DNA from: Bubalus kerabau
Lineage: Eukaryota > Chordata > Mammalia > Artiodactyla > Bovidae
Direction of reading: 5' to 3'
Length of the DNA stretch: 64,000 nucleotides
Assembly (NCBI RefSeq): GCF_029407905.1
Contig: NC_073645.1
Location: 45,633,501 to 45,697,500, forward strand
Shown here piece by piece: positions 44,557 to 56,825 of the stretch. The position numbers and the translations under genes were made by a program. Within the stretch, counting starts at the first letter, position 1. Every line of letters begins with the position of its first letter. The notes under the pieces are model-generated. The model made no database searches, was not told the DNA's origin, and saw only the letters and a list, made by a program, of their open reading frames with translations.

Positions 44557-44670
44557 TGTGCGGGAACGCTGTCTGGAGGAGCAGAAGAGGCGGCGGCAGC
44601 GAGCCACCAAGAAGATCAGCACCTTCATAGGCACCTTCCTCGTGTGCTTTGCGCCCTACGTGATCACCAG
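44557..44670 (+). CDS. GPR26: GPR26 coding exon 2 (residues 223-260, third intracellular loop and TM6)
   Basis: A 114-nt exon after a pyrimidine-rich acceptor ending gtgcag and before a strong donor AG|GTGAGC. Its first base completes Ser223 and its last two bases begin Arg261, so phase matches exons 1 and 3. It encodes the basic end of the third intracellular loop (EEQKRRRQR, 230-238, the usual G-protein contact region) and TM6 (about 244-262). The class A toggle motif CWxP reads C253-F254-A255-P256, so Trp6.48 is Phe. The exon lies 10,540 bp after exon 1. Confidence 0.96.
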
Positions 44671-45486
44671 GTGAGCTTGGCCGGCAGGCCCAGAGCTTGG
44701 GGCGGGTGGGGTTGGGCGCGGGGCTCCAGAGAACCACGCAGGCCTCGCTTGGCCACGTGTTTTCCAGAGGGTGGATCGGAGGATGAGAATGAACTTGACA
44801 GATGAGGGAGAAGGAGGCCATATGCTTTTGCTTTTCAGCCTCAGATTCTTCTGGATTAAATTTAGGACCGAAAGGTAGTGAGACTCCCCACTTGACTGCA
44901 AAGCACATCATTCTAACGTTCAGTCCCCAAACCCAGGAAGCTCTAAAGGAGGAGACAAGGAGAAGAGATAGGGGAGAGCAGCCTGCAGGGCATGGGTTCT
45001 TACTGCCAACCGAATGCAGGAGAGCCCCGCCTGGAATCCCCGGCCCAGACACCCTGATCAGCAGGTGCCACCTGCCCAGGGCGCAGGGAGCATGCCCTGT
45101 GCCCAGTCAGACGGGCCCACACATCCACAGCTCCAGGATCTGCCACTGTGAGTCCAGGCATCATGGCTTGTCATGTTCTCTCCCTGTCCCCATCCCCCAT
45201 GCCAGCCAAGGTTGCAGTATGATGGCCTCAGGGCTGTACATTCCAGAAGCCAACCTCCTCCAACTACAGAATTTTCCTTACATGTTGTAGCCAGAAAAAA
45301 AAAAAAAAGTATTACCCACTCAGTTTTGCTCACTGGAGAGGAAACACCCCTGCACACACAAATTTGTATCCAAAATGGCTTAACTATTTGGGAAGATGAA
45401 AACAGAAAGGATTTTGATGTTCTGTTGGAAAGTGGATGTTGAACCTGGCGAGTAGGAGCTGTGCAGGGTTTTGTGTGCATGTGCAT

Positions 45487-45509
45487 GTGTGTGTGTGTGT
45501 GTGTGTGTG
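45487..45509 (+). repeat. (GT)n microsatellite
   Basis: About 11 GT units leading into the adjacent minisatellite. Confidence 0.95.
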
Positions 45510-45518
45510 AAAGAGAGA

Positions 45519-45932
45519 GCATCCCCAAGCATCCCTCAGCCTCCCCTCAGCATCCCCAGAATCCCTCAGTATCCACTAGCACCCCCATTATCTCTCAGCA
45601 TCCCCTTAGCATCCCCCAGCATCCTCCTGCATCCCCCAGCATCCCTCAGCATCCTCAGTATCCCCAGAATCCCTCAGAAGCCCTCACCATCCCCCAGCAT
45701 CCCCAAGCATCCTCCTGCATCCGCCAGCACCTCTCAGCATCCCTCAGCATCCCTCAGAATCCCCTAGCATCCCTCAGCATCCCCCAGGACCTCTCAGCAT
45801 CTCCAGTATCCCCCAACATCCCCCAGAATCCCTCAGCATCCCCAGTATCCCCCAGCATCTCTCATCATCCCCTGTATCTCCCAGCATCCCTCAGCACCCC
45901 GATTATCCCCCAGCACCTTCCTGCATCCTCAG
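45519..45932 (+). repeat. GCATCCCCCA/TCA-type minisatellite
   Basis: About 410 bp of 10-11 bp units (agcatccctc, agcatccccc, gaatccctc and variants). It creates a spurious Pro/Ser/Gln-rich ORF. Confidence 0.95.
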
Positions 45933-46399
45933 GTGGCCGGGACCTGGAAAGGATGCCCTGCCTCACAATCCCCCAGAGAGGGATGATGCTCCAGGGAGGA
46001 GAGGCTCACTGTGCCCAGGTCCCTCTGTCTCTCCCTGTCCTTCCTCACACTGAGCTGAAGCCTGGCTCCCCATAGTTCCACCCACACTCCCAAACCTGCT
46101 TTCTGCAGTCCAGGAGGACATCTGTCCCCGGGGCCCTGCTGATGGGCAGACAGTGAGCTGGGCTCCCCCTCAGCAGCACCTGTCTTCTCTTCTCCAGACA
46201 GCACAAGCCCAAAGCATCTCTCACTGTCTTTTCTGTGGTAGCCGCTCCCTCTGGGGGAAGGCTAGTGGGCTTATCTCTCACTTTAAACATAGGACATCAG
46301 GCTGCCTGCAGATCTCTGGATGAGTCTGTCCTGAGCAGAGCAGATCCATCAGTTCTACCTTCTAGAACTACCCACGAGACCTCAGCCCTCCTGACAGTC

Positions 46400-46590
46400 T
46401 GTGTTGTGGATGGGGGTGTCCTGTGCATCGTGAGATGTTGGCAGCCCCTCTGTCATCTACCACTGCCCACCAGCAGCACCTCTTCCCTCCTGCTCCCTGC
46501 TTTTGACAACTAGAAATGTCTCCAGACACTGACAGATCTAGGCAACCTGGGGACCAGAACCACCCCTGGGTGGGAGCCCCCGGTGTAGGT
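46400..46590 (+). mobile_element. hAT-type DNA transposon relic (MER58-like)
   Basis: gggggtgtcctgtgcatcg, ctacc-actgcccacc and aaatgtctccagacactg follow an old mammalian hAT MITE; the family name is uncertain. Confidence 0.5.
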
Positions 46591-46714
46591 CTGCCATGTC
46601 TAACCAGGACGTCAGAACTTGCAGAGATGCGGGTTTCTGTGGGACACGAAGCCCAGGCAGAAACACAGGAGAGTAGGTTTCACTTGCTCTCCGAGGGTGG
46701 GCTGCAGGGTTTGT

Positions 46715-46880
46715 CAGCTTGGGCTCTGGAGTTCAAACTCCAGCTCCTCTACTTCCTGCTTGCTGCGTGACGTTGGGCCAGTGATATTGCCTCTCTGAGC
46801 TTCCAACCTGTCGTCTATAAACCAGAAGTGAGCAGTGCCTGCTCCTTAGGGTTGTTGTAAGCATTCAAGGGCTTCAAGCC
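46715..46880 (+). mobile_element. MIR relic
   Basis: gggctctggagttcaaactcc, cttgctgcgtgacgttggg and agggttgttgtaagcattc. Confidence 0.75.
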
Positions 46881-47503
46881 CGGGGAGTGTGTGTGTCACG
46901 GGCTTGGTCTGGATGTGTCCACCCTCCCTTCTTTACGTACCGCACCAGCCACGGTTCCTGGCCTGGGACTGGCTGGCGTGTGAACTAAAGGGGCCTAGAT
47001 AGAGCAGGGAGAGATGAATCAGGAAGGGAGGGCATGCGGATGCCCCTTCTCTTAGCTCCCACAGTAAAGGGGACTTGTAGGCTAATGAGGTGAACTTGAA
47101 CCCTCAGAGGACAATAGGTAATTCAGCTCCAAATTTAAGCTATTGGATTTTTCCCTGGCTTAATCGCATTTCCCCACAAAATTTTCCTTTTTTCTGATTA
47201 TAGCTTGCTTCCCTCTAATGGTGCCCAGAAAAAAAAACCATTTCAGTGAAATTGACAGTCAGTTCACAACTCAATATGTTCTCTCCAAATGGACATGGTG
47301 CATTTGGACTTTTAAAAAACACTCATAAAACTGTTCATCTTTTGTGGGGACAGATGGCAACTTACAGGGGAGGAAAAGAGATGCTTAGGAAACCTCTGCG
47401 AAACCCTCCCCCACCCCCACTGCCACCACCCCATCCAGCCACTGCCTTGACTTTCCTGTGTGCACAAAGGAACCATCCTAAACCAAGCTCAGAAAACATG
47501 CAA

Positions 47504-47940
47504 GGTCAGCTCATTTGCGTCCGACTCTGTGACCCCATGGGCTGCAGCACACCAGGCTTCCCTGTCCATCACCAATTCCCAGAGTTTACTCAAACTCCTC
47601 GAGTCGGTGATGCCATCCAACCATCTCATCCTCTGTCATCCCTTTCTCCTCCTGCCTTCAATCTTTCCCAGCATAAGGGTCTTTTCAAATGAGTCAGTTC
47701 TTCGGATCAGGTGGAAAGGCTGAAAGTATTGGAGTTTCAGCTTCAGCATCAGTCCTTCCAATGAATATTCAGGACTGATTTCCTTTAGGATGGACTGGTT
47801 GGATCTCCTTGCAGTTCAAGGGACTCTCGACAGTCTTCTCCAACACCACAGTTCAAAAGCATCAATTCTTTGGCACTCAGCTTTCTTTATAGTCCAACTC
47901 TCACATCTATACATGACTATTGGAAAAGCCAAAACATGCA
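47504..47940 (-). mobile_element. BovB LINE 3' fragment
   Basis: Reversed tail then gagtcggtgatgccatccaac through tttctttatagtccaactc. Confidence 0.92.
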
Positions 47941-48339
47941 AACATCCTGTCATTTCATTTTGACACACGTTTCCCCAGCACCTTCTCTGTGCAGAGCATG
48001 AAGGACACCTGCAGGAGAGGCATGGCCGGGTGGGGCTCTGCAGGAGACGTCCTGTGAGGGGGTCGTGACCCTGTAGATATGGCCCTCCCACGTGGATGGA
48101 GCGCCATGACGGGGCATCTGATCGGGAAGCGTCTCAGACTTTTGAGGCAGGAGCAAGTGAAGTGGGCATGGCTACGCAGGGGGACAATCCCAGCAGAAGG
48201 GACAGTGGGGGCCAGGTCTAGATCCCCACAGGGGAGCCACCAGCCACGGGTCCCACTGAAATACTTGAACATGACTTGTCCAAATTGAGATGTGCCATAT
48301 GTATGACATGCATGCTGGGTTTCCAAGACTTAGCATGAC

Positions 48340-48375
48340 TACACACACACATACATATTATACATATATATATAT
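48340..48375 (+). repeat. (CA)n/(TA)n run
   Basis: acacacacacat followed by tatatatata. Confidence 0.9.
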
Positions 48376-48578
48376 GAGATTCTTGGTGGCTCAGCAGTCA
48401 AGAATCTGTCTGCAATGCAAGATACACAGGTTCTATCCCTGGGTCAGGAAGATCCCCTGGAGAAGGAAATGGCAGCCCACTTCAGTATTCTTGCCTGAAA
48501 AATCCCATGGACAGAAGAGCCTGGTGGGCTACAGTCCACAGGGTAGCCAGAGTCAGACACGACCAGCTACTAAACCAC
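48375..48578 (+). mobile_element. Bov-tA SINE
   Basis: Sense copy with a degraded head (gagattcttggtggctcag) and a tail to agacacgacc. Confidence 0.88.
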
Positions 48579-50466
48579 CAATATATGTAGAGTTAAAACT
48601 TTTCATATCAATTCCATGGTGAAATGGTGCTATCTTAGATATATTGAATTACATAAGGTTTGAAGTTAACAGAACTTCACATGTTTCTTTTCATGCCTGG
48701 GGCTCACCTTCTTCTTCTGTCGGACAGTGCTGGCCTCTAGCCAGAGACTCTGGGGTCCAGGCACACCTGTGTTCTTACTCCCAGCTCCCTCATCCCCTTT
48801 ACCTCTAGATCGTTCTTTTCTGAGCAGGAACACCTTGGTTCCTGGGATGGTCCTTCTGGCCACGCTGCCAGAGTGCTCAGAATGCCTCCTGCCCTGTCCA
48901 GCGCCCTGCTCGGCGCTGCTCGTCTAGACAGGCAAGAATGAACAGTGGCCAAATCAGTGGCTTTCTCTGTGGGTCAAGTGCGTTGAGGCAGGAGTCCTCG
49001 AGGGTCTGAATGAGGGGACGTCAGGTCCCAGCACAGAGTGACGGTAGGGGCTTTGTGGCCGGCAGATCCTTGTGGCTAATCCTCTTGAAATGACACCCAT
49101 CTTGGAACCACCTTCCCCTGCCCACGCCCTACCCCCATGCTGCTTCCATGACTGAAGACAGAAGAGATTCCCACGAGGGGCCTAGCCTTTGTGATAGCGG
49201 GGGCCCCAGCACACCCCAGGGAGAGGGGCACGTGTGAACTTGCTCATCACGTGCAGGGGACCTTCTGGGCTCCAGCTGTGTGCTGGGTAAGTCCAGGGTC
49301 ACACCTGAGCTACACTTCCCGTGCCGGGGCAGCAGAACTGCTAAAACAGGTGAGATGGGGTAGACCAGGGGTGGGGCAGAATTTGCTCTGACCCCCACCT
49401 CCAAGGAGCTGGACCCAAACTCTCCCATCGTACACTGAGTCAGGGCTGAGAACTGCACACTCATTGTGGGGAGAAGTCAGACTCTAGGAAGGAATGCATA
49501 AAATAACCCATGCGAGGCCTCCCTCATAGTGTACCCCTGACCATCCCCAGCACCGGAATCAGGGCCGCTCATATTTTTGGTGGCAGTTGATTCTTCTGCT
49601 GTTCTTCCCAAGCTGGTTTCCGAGTATGGACATAATCTCCCTGGTCTCAGAAGCGAAGTCAGGCTCTGCTCTGAAATGTAGCTGAGAATTTAACTTCTTG
49701 CAGATGATTCCCCATGGAGAACCTAGAGCCATGGGTTATGGAAATGGTAGTTTCTCTAGCAGCCGCTCATTCAGGGAGAGTGCGCTGGTTTCAGGCCAGT
49801 TGGGATCCACTGCACGTGGCAAGCCAGCACAGTTGTTGAGATGGATTCTGAGGCCAATCCTGTGAGTGACTCGGCCAGGGTTCCTGCCAGGGTCTGCCTG
49901 GAGCCAAAGCCCACCCGTGGGTCCCTTTGCCCTGCATGGAGGCTTCTCCTTCCTCCCAGAGGATATAGGAAGACACTTGGTGCCATGACCCACTCAGAAC
50001 CATAAAGCTGCAGCTTCTGCGATGATTAAGATCAAGTTGCTCGAGTGGTACTTAAACCCCTCATTGAGCCGTCAATACAGATACTACTATTTCCAGTAAC
50101 TCCACAAGGACAACCTCCGTCTAAGCAGCCTGCATTGCTACTTCTCCCCCTCCAATCTTATGGGGGGAGACATGTGCAAGCCTGTGGGTTGATGTTAGAT
50201 CAGCCATGGGAAACGCTGGGAGCTAGCAGAATCAGAACATCAAGAAGAGAAGGGGCTTGTGCTATGACATCTGCCCCCGATTTGAGCTGATCAGGAAGGT
50301 CCAGCTGGCGGGGAGGGGGATCCCTTCTCCTTATCCCCAGTCTGTTCACATCTGCCTGATAACTGTCTCAGATTGGGAAGCACCATTCTTCGGTTAAGAA
50401 CCACTCAAGTCTCCAAATAGATTCTCAAGACTTTCCTTATTGGAGGATGTGGAGTCTCTATAACCA

Positions 50467-50692
50467 GGCATGTGTGCTAAGTCGCTTCAGTTGTGTCTGA
50501 CTCTTTGTGACACTATAGATTGTAGCCCTCCAGGCTCCTCTGTCCATGGCACTCTCCAGGCAAGAATACTAGAGTGGATTCCATCTCCTGTTCCAGGGGA
50601 TCTTCTCGATCCAGTTATCGAACCCTCGTCTAGTATGTCTCCTGCATTGACAGACGGTTTCTTTACCATTAACGTCACCTGGGAAGGCCCTT
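50467..50692 (-). mobile_element. Bov-tA SINE with TSD
   Basis: Reverse copy flanked by TATAACCA at 50459-50466 and 50693-50700. Confidence 0.9.
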
Positions 50693-50717
50693 TATAACCA
50701 TACCTATCACTTATTCA

Positions 50718-51586
50718 TGAGAAACGCTGGGCTGGAAGAAGCACAAGCTGGAATCAAGATTGCCGGGAGAAATATCAATAACCTCAGATATGCAGATGAC
50801 ACCACCCTTATGGCAGAAAGTGAAGAGGAACTAAAAAGCCTCTTGATGAAAGTGAAAGTGGAGAGTGAAAAAGTTGGCTTAAAGCTCAACATTCAGAAAA
50901 TGAAGATCATGGCATCTGGTCCCATCACTTCATGGGAAATAGATGGAGAAACAGTGGAAACAGTGTCAGACTTTATTCTTTTGGGCTCCAAAATCACTGC
51001 AGATGGTGACTGCAGCCATGAAATTAAAAGACGCTTACTCCTTGGAAGAAAAGTTATGACAAACCTAGATAGCATATTGAAAAGCAGAGACATTACTTTG
51101 CCAACAAAGGTCCATCTAGTCAAGGCTATGGTTTTTCCAGTGGTCATGTATGGATGTGAGAGTTGGACTGTGAAGAAGGCTGAGCGCCAAAGAATTGATG
51201 CTTTTGAACTGTGCTGTTGGAGAAGACCCTTGAGAGTCCCATGGGCTGCAAGGACTGGCTGTTGGATCAACCAGTCCATTCTAAAGGAGATCAGTCCTGG
51301 GTATTCTTTAGAAGGAATGATGCTAAAGCTGAAACTCCAGTACTTTGGCGACCTCATGCGAAGAGTTGACTCATTGGAAAAGACTCTGATGCTGGGAGGG
51401 ATTGGGAGCAGGAGGAGAAGGGGATGACAGAGGATGAGATGGCTGGATGGCATCACTGACTCGATGGACGTGAGTCTGAGTGAACTCCGGGAGTTGATGA
51501 TGGACAGGGAGGCCTGGTGTGCTGGGATTCATGGGGTCACAAAGAGTCAGACACGACTGAGTAACAGAACTGAACTGAACTGACTG
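50718..51586 (+). mobile_element. 5'-truncated BovB LINE with an open RT fragment
   Basis: An 869-bp insertion between perfect 12-bp duplications ATCACTTATTCA (50706-50717 and 51587-51598). It carries an uninterrupted 236-codon frame (50717-51427) with the reverse-transcriptase YADDT motif near residues 27-31 and the C-terminal portion of the BovB protein, then the 3' tail with (ACTGA)-like repeats. It lacks the endonuclease and N-terminal RT, so it is dead on arrival. Confidence 0.95.
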
Positions 51587-52211
51587 ATCACTTATTCAAT
51601 ACCTATAATGTAGCCAGGATATACCAATACCTACCCTGTACAGCTCTCCTTCAAGGTGAGTGCTAGAATCCCCATTTACTGAGGGTCAACAAGGTGAGAT
51701 GAGTGGCCCATGGCCATAGCAGTAGCAACTGGCAGATCCAAGGGTTCAAGGCCAGTACCAAGCCTGTTGGCAAAAATTTAGCCCTGTGGCCATGTTACAT
51801 CTCCAAAGCCTGTGGACCAGGTGCTGAAAATATAGAAATGTTTGTCCACAGGCTTTTTGATCCAACTTCTAGGCCCAGGCATCTTGGCGTGAACCTAAAC
51901 ATCCAGACTCCTGTGGGTAAACGCCAGGCCGGTGAGTGAGTCCTTTCACTAGAAGCAGCAGTGTTTGCATGGAGTCACCTCTGACCTCCCACCAGACTGA
52001 CAGCAGCTTGTGCGGACCTGGAGTCGGGCCCAGAGGTCATCACTACTGGCAGCTGGAGTCATCAGCAGATGTGGGTGGCCTGGCGCTGACCATGCATCCT
52101 TACCTCTCAGATTCCCACATTGCACCAACCAACCAAAAAGCCCCTTGCACCTGCATTTTGGGGCATGTCAGATGACAGAGGAACACATTGGAAACCTCCA
52201 CCCTCACTCTT

Positions 52212-52454
52212 TTTATTTGTTTGGCTGCGTTGGGTCCTAGTTGTGGCACACGGGATCTTCTGTTGCAGTGTATGAACTCTAGTTGCAATATGTAGGCTCA
52301 GTAGTTGGAGCATGTGGGCTTAGTTGCCCTGGCGTGGCATGGGATCTTAAGGTGTGGCGTGTGGGATCTTAGTTCCCTGGCCAAGGATCAAATCCATGTC
52401 CCCTGCATTGGAAGGCAGATTCTTAACCACTGGACCACCAGGGAAGTCCCCCCA
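52212..52454 (-). mobile_element. CHR-type SINE with a perfect TSD
   Basis: Reverse copy from tttatttgtttggctgcg to ccaccagggaagtcc; ACCCTCACTCTT at 52200-52211 recurs at 52455-52466. Confidence 0.88.
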
Positions 52455-52619
52455 ACCCTCACTCTTAATAAGGGTCACTGCCTTCTATTCACACACTTAC
52501 ACCAAAAGCCCCAGTGGGCCAAGTCTGGCTTTTTGCAGAGTGTGTGAGCAGGGTGTGAGGATCTGCAACAGATTCTCATCCAGAAGCTCGAATTACACTT
52601 TTTGGAATTAAAATGCACT

Positions 52620-52835
52620 TTCTAGAAGCATTTGTAAGGCTATTGTCTCCCTAGCGATATATGCTTACAAGTAATTATGATTATCTCAGATCATCGGAGT
52701 GGGGCCTCGAGACCTTTGTGGATCTGACAGCAGCATTATTGTGGCTTTTCAGAATCATGGAATTATGACAGCAGAGGGCTTTAATATGCCCAGTGTTAAT
52801 ATTCTATTAATCAAAGGCCTTTTCCCTGATAGTGG
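52620..52835. promoter_or_regulatory. Candidate intronic regulatory element
   Basis: AT-rich, repeat-free block with taattatgattatc, cattattgtgg and attaatcaaagg; ATCAAAGG (52810-52817) matches a TCF/LEF site. Function is inferred only. Confidence 0.25.
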
Positions 52836-52852
52836 CTCATGAACATTTAAAG

Positions 52853-53058
52853 CTCAGCTTGTTGTTTGGTTGTGTCCAGCTCTTTTGCGGCCCCATAGAG
52901 CGTACCCCATCAGGCTGGCTCCTCTGTCCATGGGATTTCCCAGTTAAGAGTACTGGAGTGGGTTGCCATTTCCTTCTCCAGGGGATCTTCCCGACCCAGG
53001 GATTGGATCTCCTGGGTTGCAGGCAGATTCGTTAACCAGCTGAGCCACCAGGGAAGCC
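52853..53058 (-). mobile_element. Bov-tA SINE
   Basis: Reverse copy ending gagccaccagggaagccc. CAGCTTGTT/CAGCCTGTT flank it. Confidence 0.88.
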
Positions 53059-53177
53059 CAGCCTGTTACTGACGTATCTTCAAATACACAGACCAGATTC
53101 TCCAGACGTCTTGAGAAGACACCAGGCTTGCTTCCCAAAGGATGTTCTGTGGCCCGTGTTGCACTTGGTGCACAGCA

Positions 53178-53242
53178 TGTGTGTGTGTGTGTGTGCGTGT
53201 GTGAGTGTGTGTGTGTGTGAATGTGTGTGTGAGTGTGTGTGG
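53178..53242 (+). repeat. (GT)n microsatellite, interrupted
   Basis: GT runs broken by GC, GA and AA steps. Confidence 0.95.
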
Positions 53243-55012
53243 TGGAGAGATGATATCATGGAAGTGTGAAGAGGGTGCACCAATTTACCACTTTAAATTC
53301 AAGGGTTGAACGTGAAGGCCTTTTCTGCACCCTAGAACTGACTCAAGGAGCTGGGAGGTGCCGCCGGGCACCCACAGTCCAGGTTCAAATCCACCCCCCA
53401 CGCCCAGGCCACGTGGCCTCAGCCTGTCACTCTGCCTCATGTCCTGCCCTGTCGTGTGAAGGGCAAGGGACGCTGCCAGGGGGACTTGAGACCCTGTTTG
53501 TGAAAGTGGCTGTTGAAGCCCCGAGCCTCTGAGGACCCAGAAGAGAAGCTGGGTCTGGGATTACTGGTGTTACTGGTCTTCTTCTCTCCCCCAGAACTTA
53601 GTTACTTTGCAGATTCCTGTCATCGAGCAGAGCTGAGACACTGGTTTCTCTGGGAAGGGGGAGGTTGGAGACTGCCCAGGAGTCCTGGCAAGGGTACCTC
53701 CATCCTCCTCCCGGGACCAGGGTGGTCAGGCTGCCAGGTGGGTCTGAGAGCCCTGTGGGTGAAGGCCAAGGGGGCGGCTTCCCAACTGTCAGCCCTCTGC
53801 TGTGACAGCCAGCACAGAGACCTCCCTGGGACCCGGACCAGAGGGCCTTGTGCCCAGAGAGGGGAGATGCTCCCTGGAGGGGTCCCCCGGAACAAATACA
53901 GAGCAAAGGGGATCCAGAGCTGGGGACAGGCAGGTAGGTCAGGGCCACAGGTGTCTGCTCTGGGTCACCTTGAGTCAGATAAACACCCATCTCCACACTC
54001 AGCTTCCGACTTGGCAGCAGCGACATCCTGCAGCATCTCACACCTCCCACCCCAGCCAGGCTGTGCCCCGGGACCCCCAGGGGCTCACTGCCATCTCTGA
54101 GCCACCCGAGATGCTCAGGAAAGCAGACTCCTGACCTCCCCTCCCCCTCAGTCCCCAGCCTGACTGGCCGCCCAGCTGTTGCGCTCTCAGCCCAGGGGCT
54201 CCTCGGGGGAGCTGTGTCAAGGTTGTCCAGGACAGGCACATGTGCATTCTAAGCACAGAAGTGTAAATGTTCCCCCGGCACACTGCCCGATGGCAGAGGT
54301 TTCTTGGACACATGCCTCAGGCGGGACCTGGAAAGTCACCTTGGTGCTTACTGGACAGTGGGGGCAGGGGGCAGGGAGCCCTGCTTTGTAGGGAAAACAC
54401 CCTTCTCCCTGGAGGGGAAGGGCCAGTGCCCTGCTCCGGGAGCTGTTGACCTCTGCTGACCCCAACGTCGACCCTCAGTGCCCACAGGCTCCAGGAGCTC
54501 CAAAGGGTTTGGTGCCATGTTGGTGTTATGACCAGGGGCCCATGAACAACCAGATCCTGCCTAACACCCTCTGCACACCCACAGGCTCCTCAGTGGACGT
54601 GGGTCTGTTTCCCAGCCCAGCCTCTGTAGCTAGCTGCCACTCACTGAGCGGCTTCAACAGTAGAACTGTGCAGCTTCAGTTAGAGGCTGGAAGTTCAGGA
54701 TCAAGATGTCAACTGGGTGGGTCCTTCTGAAGCTGCCAGGGTGCTCTTCCAGGCCTCCCCGCTGCCCCCCTGGAGTTTCTGATGGTTTACGTGCCATCTT
54801 TAGTGTCGCTTGGCTTCATAAGCATCACCCCATCTCTGCCTTCATCTTGCAGCATTCTCTCTGTGTGCATCTGTGCCCAGACTCCCCACTTTTGTAAGGA
54901 CACGGTCATCACATGGGCTTAGGGGCCCACCCTTCTCCAGCAGGACTTCATTGTAACTGATTACACCTGCAACGAGCCTGGTTTCAAATAAGGTTCCACT
55001 CTGAGGTGTTGA

Positions 55013-55274
55013 TTGGAGAAGGAAATGGCAACCCATTCCAGTATTCTTGCCTAGAGAATCCTGTGGACAGAGAAGCCTGGTGGGCTGCCGTCTATGGGAT
55101 CACACAGAGTCGGACGCAACTGAAGTGACTTAGCATGCATGCATGCATTGGAGAAGGAAATGGCAACCCACTCCAGTGTTCTTGCCTGGAGAATCCCAGG
55201 GACAGAGGAGCCTGGGGGGCTGCCGTCTATGGGGTCGCACAGAATCGGACATGACTGAAGCAACTTAGCAGCAG
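55013..55274 (+). mobile_element. BovA2 dimeric SINE with a perfect TSD
   Basis: Two Bov-A monomers with (GCAT)n between them and a CAG-type tail. CTGAGGTGTTGA at 55001-55012 and 55275-55286. Confidence 0.93.
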
Positions 55275-56199
55275 CTGAGGTGTTGAGAGTTAGGACTTCA
55301 GCCTATGAATTTGGGGAGACACAGTTCAACCTACAACAGGGGGCTAGGGCAAAAGGAAACCAAGTCCCCCTAATTAACTAACGCCTGAGCCAATAACCCC
55401 TAAGCTCAGCGCTCTTGGGCCAGACCTGCGGGCGGGGGCAGGAGAGCGGAGCTCAGTAATCCATCAGGTGCAGTAGCAGAGAGGAGAGGCAGAGCGTGGC
55501 AGGCCACATTGAGCACACGGTGACCCTGCTCACGAGGAAACTGTGACTGATCGGAATAATAATGTCCCTTTCCTGGAGGGGAGGGTGTTCAGAGGAGGTG
55601 GCTGGGCCTGGCATGAGAAGACGGGCTGGAGCGTTCTGGAGCATTCCCTTGCTCAAAGGTCATCTGGGGACCACGTGGCCATCCCCTACCCAGATATGAA
55701 ATTAGAAAGAAGGAATTGTAGCAACACAGAAACCCCTGCCCATTCCCCTAAAGCAGTAGGGACTTAGAACTGTCAGAGCTGGAACAGAACAAAGCCAGCC
55801 ACGGTGGGCACATGGCGGGGTGGGGGGGGGTCCCCACGCACAGGAAAACCAGAAAGCAGGTCAGCCAGCACATCTGGTCATGGAAGGTCCTAGGTTCACC
55901 TTGCCTGGGGGCCCTGTGGGAGCAGTGCCCAGGCCCAGGCTGATCTGAAGCATCTCTGCCTGGAGGCCTTGTGAAGGCCAGATGCTGGCTTTTCGGAATA
56001 GAAGTCCTGTGCAGTGTGGGTGCACGGGGGTGACAGAAGTGCTGGGTGGCACATAGCAACTTCACAGAAAGGGAGTTCTCAGGGCTGGGAGGGACCCCAG
56101 CATTCACCCTGTGCAATCGGCGGAGATTTGAATCCCAGCGTGGCACCCAAGCAAGACATGGGTCGCAGTTAGACGCAACTGGGCTTCCCATTGAGGAGA

Positions 56200-56310
56200 T
56201 GCTGGCTTGCTGCACAGTCCCTCTGAGCCTTGATTTCCTCATCTGTAAAGTGGGACGAATGACACCCATTCTGTAGAGGGTAACTGTAGGATTAGAGAGT
56301 GTGCATATCT
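56200..56310 (+). mobile_element. MIR relic
   Basis: gagccttgatttcctcatctgtaaagtggg and aggattagagag. Confidence 0.65.
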
Positions 56311-56550
56311 CATATTTGGCCCAAAGGAGATACGCAACTGGGAGTTGTTATTACTGAGCCAGGCATGTTCAGACTGGACATAAAATCTCTGAGAAGCAAG
56401 TGCAATAGATTTTACCTCTTAATTATCTAAATGGTGAAATTTTAAATTGTCCTCAATAATTTTATTCTGTGAAATCTACAGAACCTGCAAATAATAATTT
56501 TGATCTCGCTGGATGGTTTGATGCTATTTGGCTCTTAATAAGTTCTCCTA

Positions 56551-56825
56551 CTGCTGCTACTGCTAAGTCGCTTCAGTCGTGTCCGACTCTGTGCGACCCC
56601 ATAGACATCAGCCCACCAGGCTCCCCTGTCCCTGGGATTCTCCAGGCAAGGATACTGGAGTGGGTTGCCATTTCCTTCTCCAATGCATGAAGGTGAAAAG
56701 TGAAAGTGAAGTCGCTCAGTCCTGTCCGACTCTGAGCGACTCCATGGACTTCAGCCTACCGGGCTCCTCCATCCATGGTATTTTCCAGGCAAGAGTACTG
56801 GAGTGGGGTGCCATCACCTTCTCTG
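56551..56825 (-). mobile_element. BovA2 dimeric SINE with a perfect 14-bp TSD
   Basis: Reverse dimer from a (CTG)n-like start. AATAAGTTCTCCTA at 56537-56550 and 56826-56839. Confidence 0.94.

Noticed and set aside
45461..46075. 204-codon Pro/Ser/Gln-rich ORF
   Set aside because: Produced by the CATCCC minisatellite, whose unit lengths keep frames open by chance.
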